A stretch of 64,000 bases of DNA from Mycolicibacterium rhodesiae JS60 (GTDB lineage: Bacteria; Actinomycetota; Actinomycetes; Mycobacteriales; Mycobacteriaceae), in NCBI GenBank assembly GCA_000230935.2, contig AGIQ01000006.1, positions 124,001-188,000 on the forward strand, written 5' to 3'. This document shows positions 63,211 through 64,000 of this stretch, piece after piece (position 1 is the first letter of the stretch; each line of letters begins with the position of its first letter). The position numbers and the translations under genes are program-made. A model generated the notes under the pieces. It made no database searches. It saw only the letters and a program-made list of their open reading frames with translations, and was not told where the DNA came from.

Positions 63211-64000
63211 TCAGTTGGAGGACTGGACGAGCTCGCCGTGGACCGCAGCGTCGGCGTCGAGGATCTTCTTGAACGCCTCATGACGAACACCGGTAATGCG
63301 ATGCACTCCACGCTGCGACTCACCGCGGTGAGCCAGCTCCAGGACCTCGGCGATCTGCTCGACCGGACGCTCGGCGATCGCCTTCGTCGTCGGATTCTGC
63401 TCCTGCACCACGCGGGCGCGGTCGATCCAGTACTGGCGGCGCTCCTCGGCACGGCGGGCCTTCTCGGCAGCCGCGCGCACCCTCTCCGACTCTTCCTGCG
63501 CACGAACTGCTTTGGCCGTCATCGGCCGAATACGCGAAAGAATCGCTGCTCCGTGGGCCGTCGCCAAGAGCGACACTGGGGGCACAACACCGATGGCTGC
63601 CTTCAGCCATGGCGACAGCTCGGCACCGGGAGGGATGATCGCGTGCAGGCCGTTGCCGCCGATGCTGACCATCGCGGCCAAGGCCAGCACCCACCAGAAG
63701 AAGCGACGGTTGCTGCGCTGGCTCTTGCCATACGGACCCAGCGCCAGGACACCCATCGTGCTGGCGAGGATCGTTCCGTCGACGATGATCGGCCACAGCG
63801 GCGCAAGATTATGTCGGTAGCCGGCGCGTACGGCGAGGTCGCATAGGGACGCGAAACTCAGGACGAAGCTCGCGATCCCGATCACGGCGGTGATGGAGAC
63901 CGCGGCGATGCGCGTGAGGCGCAGCACCTTCGCCGACCCGGGCGCCGCGACGGCCTCTTCCTGGCCCGCTCCGACGAGCAAGTCGTCATCGTCAATGAAG
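63211..64000 (-). CDS. DUF2637-domain membrane protein, 5' end outside window
   Basis: At least 263 residues; the frame stays open to the edge, so the start may lie beyond. Four transmembrane helices (ITAVIGIASFVLSFASLCDLA, PIIVDGTILASTMGVLAL, WWVLALAAMVSIGGNGLHAI, AAIGVVPPVSLLATAHGAAI) match DUF2637 (SpdB-like), followed by a charged coiled coil and a helix-turn-helix-like end (GVHRITGVRHEAFKKIL). SpdB-type proteins are linked to plasmid spread in Streptomyces. The soluble tail is longer than in minimal members. Confidence 0.85.
   Translation of the reverse strand, partial: FIDDDDLLVGAGQEEAVAAPGSAKVLRLTRIAAVSITAVIGIASFVLSFASLCDLAVRAGYRHNLAPLWPIIVDGTILASTMGVLALGPYGKSQRSNRRFFWWVLALAAMVSIGGNGLHAIIPPGAELSPWLKAAIGVVPPVSLLATAHGAAILSRIRPMTAKAVRAQEESERVRAAAEKARRAEERRQYWIDRARVVQEQNPTTKAIAERPVEQIAEVLELAHRGESQRGVHRITGVRHEAFKKILDADAAVHGELVQSSN

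Noticed and set aside
1..64000. CRISPR arrays, rRNA and tRNA genes
   Set aside because: I looked for regularly spaced repeats and for tRNA/rRNA landmarks and saw none; the tandem repeats present are short and coding.

Overview
The window looks like about 64 kb of a large, probably conjugative, mycobacterial plasmid. It is GC-rich and carries a complete single-locus type VII (ESX) secretion system with PE, PPE, Esx and EspG genes. It also has WhiB-type regulators, a DUF732 protein, a DUF2637 membrane protein, a ParA-type partition gene, a replicative helicase and toxin-antitoxin modules. No rRNA, tRNA or core metabolic operon is visible. ESX loci on conjugative mycobacterial plasmids (the pRAW type) are established knowledge. 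The type IV secretion and relaxase genes expected with them are not in this window, so conjugation itself is inferred.

Layout. 1-4.4 kb: the 3' part of a very large SNF2-like helicase, then a hypothetical gene. 4.6-6.7 kb: an exported seven-bladed YVTN propeller protein. 6.8-12.8 kb: a patchwork of small secreted proteins, two of them paralogues in inverted orientation around an HxlR regulator, with an IS630 remnant, a complete IS1380-family element with a target duplication, and broken genes. 13-15.2 kb: small genes and repeats. 15.3-20.5 kb: a tightly overlapping minus-strand operon from a WhiB regulator down to DnaB, whose Walker A loop is split by a class 3-like intein. 20.8-23.8 kb: a membrane protein, an EspR-like HTH protein and parA with a small partner gene. 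24.5-42.6 kb: the ESX operon in the order eccA-eccB-eccC-PE-PPE-esxB-esxA-espG-espI-eccD-mycP-eccE. This is ESX-3-like order with espI added. 42.7-64 kb: accessory DNA, nearly all on the minus strand, made of many small overlapping genes. It includes a WhiB-domain fusion next to eccA, a large R-STS-ExE ADP-ribosyltransferase, a divergent Arr-like protein, a VapBC pair, a HEPN-nucleotidyltransferase pair, an exported HNH nuclease and a DUF2637 membrane protein running off the edge.

Two patterns tie the replicon together. First, a 13-bp element, GATGNCACGTCCC in consensus, recurs at 13 or more sites in both orientations, mostly in or beside gene gaps, and is absent from the ESX genes. Second, the ADP-ribosyltransferase and the WhiB fusion share the same N-terminal cysteine-rich domain and a 12-bp upstream element, which links a toxin-like protein to a putative regulator of the ESX locus. 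Several genes carry a TAGGCT -10 box about 6 bp before ATG, which fits leaderless transcription, a known mycobacterial habit.

All family assignments come from reading motifs and from memory of the families; no database search was possible.
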